From Ciona intestinalis (Eukaryota; Chordata; Ascidiacea; Phlebobranchia; Cionidae), in contig NC_020167.2 of assembly GCF_000224145.3 (NCBI RefSeq), forward strand, positions 4,207,027 through 4,271,026: a DNA stretch of 64,000 nt, written 5' to 3'. The notes below the pieces were generated by a model. The model was not told where the DNA came from. It was given only the letters and a program-made list of their open reading frames with translations, and ran no database searches. Shown one piece after another: positions 47,108 through 58,787 of the stretch; position 1 is the first letter of the stretch; every line of letters begins with the position of its first letter. Both the position numbers and the translations under genes were made by a program.

Positions 47108-50100
47108 CTTCTCTGTCTTTTTTTAACTTATTCGTCACAGTGGTAGTCGTTTCGTCTCAAATTCCTAGTCTGGCGGTTTGGCTACAGACAGCTGCGAAAG
47201 AAAGACAAAACTCAGAAACAAATTCTTAGAAACCCCGCGGAGATGGCCACTGCGGTCCCACGGGATTATGACGGAGCGTTGATGTAACAATGGACTTCCG
47301 AAAGGTCTATGTTGATAGATAGCCGTTTTTATTTACGTCTCTGAAATAGAAATTAACTGTTTCAAATTTACTTAAAACCACGACGAAATAGGTCAAACAA
47401 ATCTGATACTGAAGAAATGTCTTTACATTTTTTTTATATTTGTAATTTTTTTATTTTATACACATTATCTCAAAAAATATAACGCCGAAAAACAGTCTAC
47501 CCAAAATCGACGTTTAAATGCGCACGGCCTATCTCGGCTGAATTAACTGCAATACAAACGCTTTGCGTCAAATTTTTGATTTGTTTTTCTTTGAAATTTG
47601 TAAGATATTATCTAACTACTCCTCTTGCGCTCCGGCACGATGTGCGAGTGCGCACTGTCTGATTGAAAGTGCTAGTGAAGCGACAGCGACGCAGCTAAAT
47701 AGGGTGGCTGTCGGAGCAACGAAAAACGCGTCGCAATCAAAGCTTCTGAACAAAAGGCCTTCTGGCGTGCGCGCGGGTGTGCGTTAAACAGTCGTGTGTG
47801 TGCGTGCGCGCGTACAACAATAGTAGGTTGTAATTACACTTTATAGGGAGCGTGTAATGGCCCGACGAAAGCTGCTTAATGGTCTGGCAATGATAGCATT
47901 TGGGATTAAGTATCCAGTTTAAACAAGAGCACGTGGTGGCACACATTCGCTTTCAGTTATATCTTGTTATAAGCCGATAATAAACCTTCAACAACGGGAT
48001 CTAATTGAACAAGAGATTTCATCACAAATGTTAGTTTTTTGATGCGAATTGTGTCTGTTCGATATTATAAGTAAATCGTTCAATCCTCCGTGTGTTATTT
48101 CTTGCCCCTCTTTAATAAAACTCATTTGTAAATATGTAGTTATTTAAAAATTCACGAGCCAATACATTATAATGGGCAGCCACTGGTGTTACACGTCGGA
48201 AGTTTTCTTATGTACGGAGTATAAACAGAAACCCTTTTTGCAGCGGTTGGAGGCACGCTTTTGCCATCAGCCGGAATCGCCTTTGTAAATATTTTGATGA
48301 CACAGTGTAAATAACTGAGATGTGTTGCCAGTGTTTTGTGCTCTGTTATTCGTCGGACGCCCAGAAAGTTAAAAGGGGGTGTGTTATAATAAAAACAATT
48401 TCCTTTGTTTAGGCAAGGCGTGGATTTGTCGCATAAATTATTCACGTCGATATCGCTCCAATCTTTAGAAATCGAATGCTCACTGCATAAAGTACAGTGT
48501 AATGTGTGTTTCTGTGTCGATGCGAACTTTCTGAACGTCGGATTCTCACTCTCATCCATGTTTTTCCGGACCACAATCCCAGGGGAACCGTCATCGATCA
48601 GTGTGAACACGAGAAAATACAGAAAACTCTAACGAATCGGTGAATAACAGAAATCGGCCCCGAAAAACGGCATTTTTGGGAGTATGGACGCGATCCGGTT
48701 TCGGGCAGAACAGCATTTTTCGCTCGCGTTCTCACGGTCTTATGCAGGCGCCTGGGTAACAATCACTCTCTGAGCCTCGTCTGCGCGGTAACAATAGCAG
48801 AAACAATGGGCCGTGACATCTAGACGTTATTTGAGATCCCGGTCTCCCGCAACTTTGGGTAATGTCTGGGTTAAAAAGATTCAGAAACGCAGCGTCCTGG
48901 TTAGGACGGGAGAAATATACAGCCCAGTAAACATCATCCGACTCCACCAAATTATTCAAGTGCAACCTTCGAAAAGATGTTTATCGCGGCAACGTCGTCT
49001 ACATAGGAAAGTTCACCCGGCCGAAAATACCACATTGAACGAAAACTGGCATTATTATTACGAGTCACCACATCTAAAAAACATCATACCAGCCAACACG
49101 GATGCAATAAAATTATGCAATACTGTAATGGTTTATATACATTTTACGTGGTCGGTAAAAAAATTACTGCCATGCTGAAAAACCGTGCTATTAAAATATC
49201 TAATTTAAAACGCGAACGGTAAACAATACAATAAACAAGAAGACTATAAGAGACCATAATTAAATTAAATTTTAATGCGCGGACGGCAAAGTCGGAACAT
49301 TCTGCCATCAGGATATGAAGCAGTCAAAGCCAATGCCGTTGGTCGGTTAGCAAAGGCGTGCCACCATCGTTTATAAAACATTTATACTTTTATTTCATCG
49401 CAAAGGCACGCGCACAGACAGCTGCTTCTTCGGCGGTTGTGACGTCACAAGCGGCGCGTGCCGGTCACCTGCTGCTCGAACCGGGGGTTGTGGCAGGTGC
49501 TTGTTCCCTGCTCAGCGTTGGGTTGTGCCGCTGTATTTTAACATTTTGTTTGTACATAGTAACTGACTGGGTTCGCTTTCCAGGCTGCGGGGAGCGGCGA
49601 TCAACTTTTACCGATGTTTGAGCGTAGGTTATAACGTTTAATTCGCTGCGCCGTATAGTGTATCGCCCGATGGTGTATTTTTTAAAGCTAGCAGTAATCG
49701 ATACAGTTCCGAATGGCAAAATTATTACGTTTTAAAAACTTGCGAATCACGTTCATAGATCTAGGTAGGTCGAAGGCATTGGCGTGCGCGTTTTTCACGT
49801 CACAATTACCATTCGGCGTCAATTGACGACGCTGTTGTTCGGCGGAATCGACTTCGTATAAACTTGGAAGCGGGAGTCGAACCACATAAAGGCGTGGGAA
49901 AGTGTCGTTGCAACCACCGGAAACAGTTCGACCTTACTGTGCAATCGATTGCAGCTCGTTCAGGGAATGTTACATTGTTGCTCTTCCGGTACAGTCGCTT
50001 TCACACGGACCCAACGTCGTCGATCACGTGGCGTAGCGCCGTCCAATCAAAAACTCGTTCGTCCCGGCCAAATGAGGACAAAGAACACCTACAGGGGTCG

Positions 50101-52445
50101 TACCGCGAATCCACACAGGCCCTGAAAGGGACTTTGAAGTTTCGGTTTTGGCATAGAATGAACAAAATGGCAACTGAGGCGAGCATAATCCCCTTTAACG
50201 TATTATTCAATGGCACCGCGTAGCTAAAGAGTAAGTAACTTCTAATAAATAAACAAATTGGCCAGACTTGTGTAAAGTATCACAAACTGGTACTTGAATA
50301 TAATTGCAATTTTTGTTTCATTGGTTGAGTCGAGGCTTGAGTCCTTTGGGAAACCGAATTAAAATCAAATGTAGCTGTTTCGATTTAGTTCAATATCGAA
50401 CTTCAATTTCCGCGCATTGATTCCAGTGGTTATTATTACGAAACAATGCCCTATATTACGTCATAATACGGGAAATATGATGTTTGTAGGTCAACTTACA
50501 TCAACGGCAAGTAAGTAATCGTATGGACACACACATAACACACATCACTGGCCTCCTTACAGCTGGTGCTCAGAAACGCAAATAAACGAACGGATCCCGT
50601 GGGATATGTCAGCACTTTGCAATTCGAGCCTCTGACCCCAAGAACATGTGCGACATATTTTCGAATGTGGGCTGCCCAAAACAACTAAAATCCATTCGAA
50701 ATTTTTCGCAGTAGATAGATTCTTTATAGGGAAATGAGAGTGTATTCTAGAGACCACGTAAGAATGTTACGTCACAGCCTCGCTTATTCGCATGAAATTA
50801 TTACTCGATGACGTAACAGCCTTGTAATTGAAGCACTGTCGATCAAGCTTAGATATATCTTCCGAGTTTCATTAATCTTCTAACGCTTTGGATATCTTAT
50901 TGCATTTCTATCGGAGACTAATTGGACGCTTTCCACGCGCGATGTAATATTAGAACGCCTAAATTTCCTTTCTTTGACGTCATAATTATCAAAGTGCTGT
51001 GAAATTCAACTCAACCAATCAAAAAGGTCTTCTTAAATTAACATTTGCTGTAATTCCTTTCGTTTTTTAAAATCGCTGACAAATTGAATTACACAAGGTA
51101 AGCATATTGCGTATATGATTACAAAATAGATTACGTCGTGCTAATTTCGTCCGTCACAATTGCCATTATGTGTGCATGGCTTCGGATCCATCACCGGCCG
51201 CGAATTATTGCAAATCAGTCGTGTAATACGATTGGAAATTACATCGAATTACTAACGGATTTTGAGTTAATCAATTTTAAATGAAAATCGAACGACACGC
51301 AACATTAGAAACGACATTTTCCTAATTAATTGTAATCTTGTTATATTTCTTTCACGTTGCAATATGTCTATACTTTTTCTTGATGCTGAATTGAAAATCA
51401 AAAGATGTAACGAAGTATGTTTATTAACAATTTAATAACGTTGTGGTAACTCTGCGTGACAAAGAACATTTATTTGTTAAAGTAAACCAAGCCTGCGGTA
51501 AGCAGCATAATGGCCAACAAGCTCAGCAGATGTCGCGGCTTTATTTTTATCATTCACTTACACAACATATGCTAAGTGGCTTTGTTTGCTGAACGTGTTT
51601 AAGCTTTTGCGCAGAATGCTTCGGCTTTTAATGAAAACGACTTCACCAGTAAGTGTGTATATATATTTTTAAGACAATTTTGGTTGCATTTTACTGAAGA
51701 CCTGAAATAAACTAGCCGATTAAATTGTCAAATTTGATTAAGATTTAACGAAACAGGGAAGTCTGTGTTTTGAATTGCTTCAAGAAAAAAATGGATCCTT
51801 CTGAAACTTCTTTATAAATGTGCGACGCCACACACCTGTCGCCAGTCACGCTTACATAATCCCTATGATAACAAAACCATGTAAAAGCGACCTAATTCTG
51901 AAATCACCTAGTCGAGCCAAAGTGCAAGACAAACATCTTGGTAACAATCTAAATTTTGAAAAAATGTCGAAAATTCCAAACAAACCACACAAATGAAACA
52001 CCGTTTTCTAATTGGTCGTTTAATCGTTTTAATTTAGCATATGTTAGCACTATATTTTTACGCGTCGTAATCGTTTTGTTTATTCTCATAAACAGTGCGC
52101 ATTATTACGTCATAATCCGGAAGAAGATGACGCGCCCAATCATGTCTCATAAACTAGATTTCGCATTTAAAATGATGACAGACCCTTGTGTTGGAAACAA
52201 TGCCATATGTCACGTCATGATAAGACGGGGCACTTGTTCATGTAATGGGACCTGAAGATTTTAATCTTTCGTCGATTTCCGGTGTTTGTGCGACACGAAC
52301 CAGCAATAAATAATGCATACGCCGCAAAATGTATCTACACTCATTATTGTTTGTTGGAGATGCAGTTGCTGTCTATAAAATAGGGGCAAAGTTTACTGGT
52401 AAAACATATACAAATATGATTGCATGTACTCGGTACCACAATACA

Positions 52446-52640
52446 TATATAGTAGTGTGGGGGAAGATGGGACACCTTTTGATCTTTTTTGTCGTCCCCT
52501 ATTGGTAGTAAACAATGAACATTTAAAGAGTTATAAAACCGTATCCTCACAGCTTCCATAGACCGCTGTTTATTTCTTAAAACGCGAACAGAATGTTTGG
52601 ATACCATGTGCTAAAGGTGTCTCGTCTTACGGTCTTACTT
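52446..52640 (-). repeat. TA-MITE copy 21
   Basis: Full-length reverse copy; last few bases of the right terminus diverged. Confidence 0.78.
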
Positions 52641-54281
52641 CATGTCAACTAGGTGAATAAAAACCAGCATTCGCGTTGTTGATATATAATGTAACCATTG
52701 ATTTTAGCGCCTTTGAAGTTGCCCGGTCACTGCTTTGTTGAGTTTAATTACCACCACTTGATAAATCTACCTTTGTTTAAGGTTAAACTGTCTGATCGTA
52801 AATCGTAAAAATTAGTTTTCAAATTGTGAGGTGAAGTTTTACGACGTCACCATGGCGGGATTATGAGGTCACAGTGCCGCTTTATTTTATGTCTTCTGTG
52901 GTTGAGAAAATAAATGAAAGGCGATTTACGTTTGCGTACCATGGCTCGTAAATAAATTGATTTAAACTTCACGGTTAAAATTAAATCGTTATGTCCCGAA
53001 ACTGTGGGAAAATACTTCGACGTGACAATGTGGCCAACAAAGTCGTAACTTGAGCTGACTGCCATGGGTAAAAACGATATCTCTAGTATAGGCCGTGTAC
53101 CATCTTGGTTTCGTTTAGCCTTCTAAACACGTTTAAAATTATTTCCGAGGTTTTGGTTTATGAGACACCGGGTTTCTTGGCATATGAAGACATTTTATAT
53201 GAAGTGAACTAAATATTTTTCAATTGTTATCTTTCCATCGAACCCATACAACCCTGGCATTCTACTTTCGGACAGGCACTTGTACGACCTTTCACCGCAG
53301 GGCAATTATAACCAAGCGGAAGTAATTGAAGCAAAATAAGCTGTACCGGTGTAGCAATATCTCACCGCAATTATCGGCATCGTTCATTGTCATCATTAAC
53401 CTTGGGGAAATAAACAGAAGGGGGAAATAGTCAACTCGGCGTCGACATCAACGTTTTAATTGCCGCAAACTTTGTTTTTACAGTAACTTTTCATCAGTCT
53501 TGAGTACCGTATCAAAACACTGCATAATTATCACACATGCCTAACTTTTTAATTAGAATGCAGGTCAAGTCCACGTTTCTTTTAAACAGCTTTTGTTTCT
53601 TCTTATTATTAATAAGACTTGTCCCATAAATTTCGTGGTGCTGAAGTAAAAGTTTAAACGTTCAAGTTAAATTACAATTTTAGGTATAACTTTCTTTTCG
53701 TAATTTGTAAAGCGTTAACAGCAAATTGCTAAGTGAAGTATACCAATGTAAATTTAAGTAAATATAAACTCTAGGCATTATGCAACATAGTCTTACTATT
53801 TTAATATAAGGATTGGCAGCAGACATTTTGTAGTAATACTTTTGTGTTTTTCTCAGATAACTCCTAGTTTAAAAGGTTTAACGTCGGAAACTCTTTAGTC
53901 AGCAACAAATCTTATTTACAATAGGGCATTATACCACATTACAGCGCCATTATCTTTTAGTTGTTGTCCGTGGCGTAAGCGATTGATTTCCAACAAAAGA
54001 ATGGGATTCCGGAACGACGATAAATTATAGCGTGCGCGTAAAACAATGGGGAATTAAACAAGTAACGAAGCGGAAACATGTTCCCACGATAAAGTCAATG
54101 ATACGCGCAAAGATGAATCGAGATTGGATAGCGGAAAGCGTTGTCAAAGCGTGCTAGGAGACACAGAAATACTTTACACGATGTGATTCGTCCTTTTACT
54201 GTTTAAAAATTCCTTCCGTGTTACCACCGCTTTAATGTTTTACATTTAATAGTTTTAGTTCTCGCATCAATGTATTATTTT

Positions 54282-54311
54282 ACCATAGATACCTTACAAG
54301 GTATCTATGGT
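54282..54311. repeat. Perfect 30-bp palindrome, copy 2 of the shared motif
   Basis: Arms ACCATAGATACCTT and its inverse around AC. Outer 13 bases of each arm are identical to those of the palindrome at 4228-4265; the centres differ. Confidence 0.9.
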
Positions 54312-54659
54312 TTTACCGCGTATGTGTTCTAACAAGCGACATGTCTGCGGTGATTCCCCTACCACTTTAATTGCAAAAACTTTTGTTTGTTTTTCTTTGC
54401 GGCAATGCGTTTCTGCTCGATAGTGGATTGTTTATAATAAATATTAGTTATAAAAGACTCCCGCATCATATTGTTCTATACCAAAATTGCTTGTTTAAAC
54501 CGTTAACTTCAATCTTACACATAATGACTAGCCAGTTAACAAATAATCTCGGTCGTTGTAACACCATTTTCCCCAAATTCTTCAATCAAGTTAACATCAT
54601 GTAAAGTTTTGTGACTTAAATCTTTAGTTGTTTCGTTAGCTTATCTTTGTTCTTCGGTT

Positions 54660-54681
54660 GCATATGTTGCACATTTACTAG
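54660..54681 (+). promoter_or_regulatory. Acceptor one base before the dehalogenase start (possible SL acceptor)
   Basis: GTTGCACATTTACTAG ends at 54681 and the start codon begins at 54683. Almost no 5' leader would remain without a spliced-on one, so this is the strongest trans-splicing candidate in the window. Confidence 0.45.
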
Positions 54682-54682
54682 A

Positions 54683-57402
54683 ATGAAAAGCTTTATTTCT
54701 CCAATGACGGCCCGTGGACGACTGACTCGCATTCTCGGCCATATCAGAATTGCATTGAACACAACTGCTTCAAGAAACATGTCAGCAAAATATAACCAAG
54801 TTGATGTTAATGGTGCAACTATGAACTATGTTGATACCGGTCCTGGTATGTATTGTTGTTCTCATTTTATTTTGGTGTCTAATTAATAATGTTGCCATTT
54901 TTAGTGCCGTGGCACAGTGGTAAGCGCGCCTGTTTCTAACCTAGCTAGAGGTAATGGGTTCAAGGCTCGTCGCAGCTACTATTGTGGACGTATGTGTTCT
55001 TGAGCAAGACATGGACACTTAACGGCAATTGCTCCAACCCTGCAACCCAGTGGTTTTTAATTGGTTGTCCAAATTATCAGCTGTACATAAAAAAACAATA
55101 AGAATAATCTCCCACAAAGTAACATACCTGGTAACCAGTCTGCAAAGTATGGCAGTTCCTGACGAGATCTCGCGCGTGCAAGACGGTTATTTTTCGCGTT
55201 CGCGCGTGCTATCATTAAAAATCTGCGTGCAAAGCATGTACATTTTCAAGCCACGTTAGGAAATCTTACTTAATTTAATACGTATTTTTTTCTTTGTTTA
55301 ATCAATTGGCGTGCGTAGGACAAATTGTGGCGTGCATAACCGAAAGTCTGTAAAAAAATCGCGCATGCACCTGCCATACTCTGCAGTCTGGCCTGGTAAC
55401 TCGTAAGCTGGCACAAGGTCTGTTGTTTTTCTGTCATGTCATGATAAAGTAAGTTACACTTATTCATTCTTTTATCCATTATGCATTTAGGAGTTTGCGC
55501 ACAATTTTTTGGTCAGATTAGTGGTGTCTATTTCCGACAAAAGATATCACATATTATATTTTGGGGGAAAATAACATTTTATAGTAATGAAGTTATAAAA
55601 GTTTGACAGTTTTGCTCATATAATTCTATGTGTGCATATTGACAACGGGTCCCAGCCAAAAAAAATGATGCAAAAACAATAATTACATAACCTACGGCAA
55701 CCTTCCCATTGTAATAAAGTTATAAAAAAAAAATATTTAATTTTTGCCAATGTTTAAGGAAAGCACAAAGATGAAGCTGTGATCTTCCTTCATGGAAATC
55801 CCACATCCTCTTATCTGTGGAGGAACGTCATTCCTCACGTGGAGGACCTTGCAAGATGCCTTGCTCCTGATCTTATGGGGATGGGAAAGTCATCCAAGAT
55901 ACCTGGGATAAAGTACACGTTCATGGAGCATTATTCCTACCTCTCGAAGTGGTTCGATTCAGTTGATCTTCCACAAAAGGTTTTGAATCAAAGAGTTATA
56001 TACTTTTGTACAACGAATTTAATTATAATTTGGTTAGAATGTTTTAAAATAATGATCATTTACGTGGAATGCCTAATAATCAGCATTAAATGAATAATTC
56101 CCTATTTCCCCTCATTTTAATAAAGTTTTACATGCAAAAATTATTTACTGTATATTCTCTGTGTATCTGAATCACTGTAACTGGTTAAATTTCCAGGTTA
56201 ATCTTGTGGTTCATGACTGGGGTTCAGGGTTAGGCTTCCACTGGGCGAATAAACATCGGGATCGTGTGAAGTCAATCTCATACATGGAGAGCCTTGTTGC
56301 ACCTTTATCTTGGGATAGCTTTCCAGGCAAGGCACGGGATATTTTTCAGGCCTTACGATCCCCAGCTGGTATGTCAAATTAATTGTAGCAGTGTTATGTA
56401 TATCATATATATGTATGTTGTTTAAAGATTCTTTGAATTTTTTTGTCAATCAAGGTATTTGTTTGGTTTAAGTAACTTCCTACAATGCCATTGTACATTA
56501 AAAAACAACCAGCCTTATTCTAGTACTGTGCAAATGTGTTTCTGATATAACAACACATAACTGCAGCAATACCTTTATAAACCATTGGTTAAACAACATT
56601 CTCTAAATTAGGTTGTTGCATTTAGGTAAAAAAATGGTTTTAGAAAAGAACCTATTTGTTAAGCTACTTCTGCCTAGGAGTATCACTCGACAGCTAACAG
56701 ATGAAGAGATGGCAGTTTATTTGGAACCTTTTCAAACTGAAGAACATAGACTTCCAACCCTTACCTGGCCCAGGGAAATTCCTATTAAATATGATGGTAA
56801 GATGTTTAATAGTTTTCCTATAGTATACAGAGTATACGCATATTCTATAATTGTAAAATATCTCTTTTGGTCAGGTATTAGCCTACCATTGTTTCAAAAC
56901 TTTCAACATCAGGTAGTCTTTATCTTTATTTGGGGGATTTACTAAATTCACTGTGATACTAAATTGCAAGAAAACTGTTTTAACTTATTCTTTGTAATAA
57001 AGGTGATTGGCATACAATGTTAAAACATTGATACATTTATAAATCAATTAGCTCTTTTTTGTATTTCAGTGTGTGTTATTTAAAAAAAAAATACTTTTAG
57101 ATATAAAGTTGATAGCCAAAATGTGTCAGTCCCTAAGCCTAACTGCTTACATTTATTCAGGCCCAGAAAATATGATTGAAATTGCCAAAAATTACAACAA
57201 ATATTTATCAACCTCTAAAAGTCTTCCGAAACTTTTTGTGAACGCTGATCCTGGGTTCTTCTCAAGCTGGATGAAACAGAAAGTGCAGGATTGGCCGAAT
57301 CAACAAGAAGTAACAGTTTCTGGTATCCATTTTCTTCAGGAAGATTCACCTGAAGTTATTGGAAAGGAGATACGGTCCTTTCTTGAAAAGAGTGTTTTTT
57401 AA
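54683..57402 (+). CDS. Renilla-luciferase-like haloalkane dehalogenase (alpha/beta hydrolase), 322 aa
   Basis: Five exons 54683-54845, 55759-55979, 56197-56368, 56626-56796, 57161-57402. Closely resembles Renilla luciferase and bacterial dehalogenases of the DhaA/LinB type. Residues in place: HGNPTSSYLWRN with the halide-binding Asn68, PDLMGMGKSS, nucleophile Asp135 and halide-binding Trp136 in VVHDWGSG, the acid Glu159 in SYMESL, and the base His in VSGIHFLQED. Exon 4 carries PTLTWPREIP, also found in the luciferase. Length is near the luciferase's 311. The enzyme family hydrolyses carbon-halogen bonds, and the luciferase oxidises coelenterazine; which of these, or neither, happens here cannot be told. 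The N-terminus (MTARGRLTRILGHIRIALNT after a short leader) is basic and amphipathic, possibly a mitochondrial signal; starts at 54704 or 54779 are alternatives. The first intron holds a SINE with a nested hAT-like element. Confidence 0.93.
54904..55440 (+). repeat. tRNA-derived SINE, split by a hAT-like insertion
   Basis: Head with A box TGGCACAGTGGTAAGC and B box GGGTTCAAGGCTC, then the body shared with the copy at 16468-16728. Interrupted at 55135-55391. Not a functional tRNA gene: it is fused to the SINE body and repeated elsewhere. Confidence 0.8.
55135..55391. mobile_element. hAT-type MITE (257 bp) inserted in the SINE
   Basis: Terminal inverted repeats of 21 bp begin CCAG[T/A]CTGCA[A/G]AGTATG, with 2 mismatches between the ends. 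Flanked by the exact 8-bp direct repeat CCTGGTAA at 55127-55134 and 55392-55399, the hAT hallmark. Other SINE copies show the uninterrupted site. Interior CpG-rich, no coding capacity. Confidence 0.88.
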
Positions 57403-57591
57403 AACTATGCAATATTTTTATTTTTTAAATATGTTTTATCAAATACAGGGTTTAACCCTTTAGTTGATAATCTTGTTTAAATTGCTATATTACTACATTG
57501 TGTTTAGATTAATTTCTTCACATATTTTGTTGCTTGTGACTAGATAATTTTACCATTTTCTCATTCATTTTTTTAACTTTTCAGTACTATA

Positions 57592-57597
57592 AATAAA
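57592..57597 (+). terminator. Poly(A) signal AATAAA of the dehalogenase gene
   Basis: 190 bases after the stop codon, in an AT-rich stretch and followed by a GT/T-rich run. Confidence 0.6.
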
Positions 57598-57799
57598 GTT
57601 ATTATTTACTGCAATGAGTTATTGTTGTTTCTCGTTGACGAAAATCAGGCACTGGTTGAATTATAATTTGGTTTATTACATTCAGTTACTAGCTTTTTAA
57701 CCACAGCCCAAATCAACATTTTTACCATTCTGTGAGTGCCTAAGCTAAGATTATCTTGCTTCTTCTTTAAAATAATTCTTTGGCGGATCACCAGGTATT

Positions 57800-57909
57800 G
57801 AGTAAGAAAATGGCAAAATGTCCAATATATTTAGGTATAAATATTAACGAGCGAGAAGACCGCCGGCCTACATTAACTTGGCCACGCGAAATTCCAATCA
57901 TACAAAACG
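57800..57909 (+). pseudogene. Decayed copy of dehalogenase exon 4
   Basis: An open stretch containing ERED-RRPTLTWPREIPIIQNG and ending at a GT donor aligns with the end of exon 4 of the gene 1 kb upstream (RLPTLTWPREIPIKYDG). Its left part resembles the start of that exon (AAGAAAATGG), with the middle of about 100 bp missing. No neighbouring exons were found, so it is a single-exon relic or what is left of a tandem second gene. Confidence 0.7.
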
Positions 57910-58236
57910 GTAACATTGGAATTGGCAATGTTTGTGTCTTGCAAAATTTTGTTGGAGGTAGAAATATATCTATTATTGCTTTAACAGACGATATTTGTTT
58001 TACCTTTTTGAGTATAAACGAAAGATTGTGGTTTTAAACTCTTTGAATAAACTATACACTTTACGTTTACCCAAAATCTATATTTTTTTGCTGCATCCTG
58101 TATGAATGTAGAATATATATGGGGGCCCAACCTGGTCAAAATACAACACGAATAAATCGCATTTAACGTAATAAGTTGTATTATTTTTATATCACAAGTT
58201 GTATTATTTTTGGATCTTAGTCTTACAAAAATATAA

Positions 58237-58443
58237 TTTTACGTTACAACTTCAATTAATTTTACGTTACGACTTGAATTAATTTTACGCTACGACTTGA
58301 ATTATTTTTACGTTACGACTTGAATTAATTTTACGTTACGACTTGAATTATTTTTACATTACGACTTGAATTATTTTTACATTACGACTTGAATTATTTT
58401 TACGTTACGACTTGAATTATTTTTACTTTACGACTTGAATTAT
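58237..58443. repeat. Minisatellite, 23-bp unit x 9
   Basis: Units of TTTTACGTTACGACTTGAAT + TAA/TAT repeated nine times with few substitutions (CGTT, CATT, CGCT, CTTT). Confidence 0.92.
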
Positions 58444-58787
58444 TTTTATATCCGGTAAAATCACTCATGCGTTTGTGTTATTGTTTCTGTATATATATGA
58501 GGGAGAATTGTTTCCAACATTAATATACAGAAATAGATTAACCAGCAGCATTTGACGTATTGGGAATTATCGAAAAAGTATATTTACCTTTTTTGGGGGG
58601 ATTTTTAACAAGTAATTTCTATGGATTTTGCTTAACACTAGCGGCGCAAAACACTTATTCCCATGGCGACCAATGGAGCGCGATTTTTTTTGTTATTGAA
58701 CCTTGTTGTTAACATTATTTTTTTGTTACTTTCGTGCTGTATTGAGTCACCAGACTAGTTTGTATACAGTTAAATATAGTAATTTTT

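Larger units (their letters stand above)
47108..54682. other. 7.6-kb gene-free stretch
   Basis: Upstream of paralogue C and of the dehalogenase gene. Contains a TG/CG-alternating run near 47780-47820, one TA-MITE and one palindrome. Open frames of up to 147 codons (48167-48610 minus) lack domains and splice partners. It could hold regulatory DNA or non-coding RNA; nothing in the sequence decides this. Confidence 0.5.
57403..58787. other. Gap between dehalogenase and FAM47E-like genes
   Basis: Holds the dehalogenase poly(A) signal, a decayed exon copy and a 23-bp minisatellite; no complete gene. Confidence 0.6.

Noticed and set aside
48167-48610. 147-codon open frame on the minus strand
   Set aside because: No similarity to anything known to me and no supporting exon; likely chance in a GC-richer patch.
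49864-50223. 119-codon open frame on the plus strand
   Set aside because: No domain and overlapped by another open frame on the opposite strand.
54904-54980. Apparent tRNA gene (A and B boxes)
   Set aside because: Continues into a SINE body repeated elsewhere and does not fold into a complete cloverleaf.
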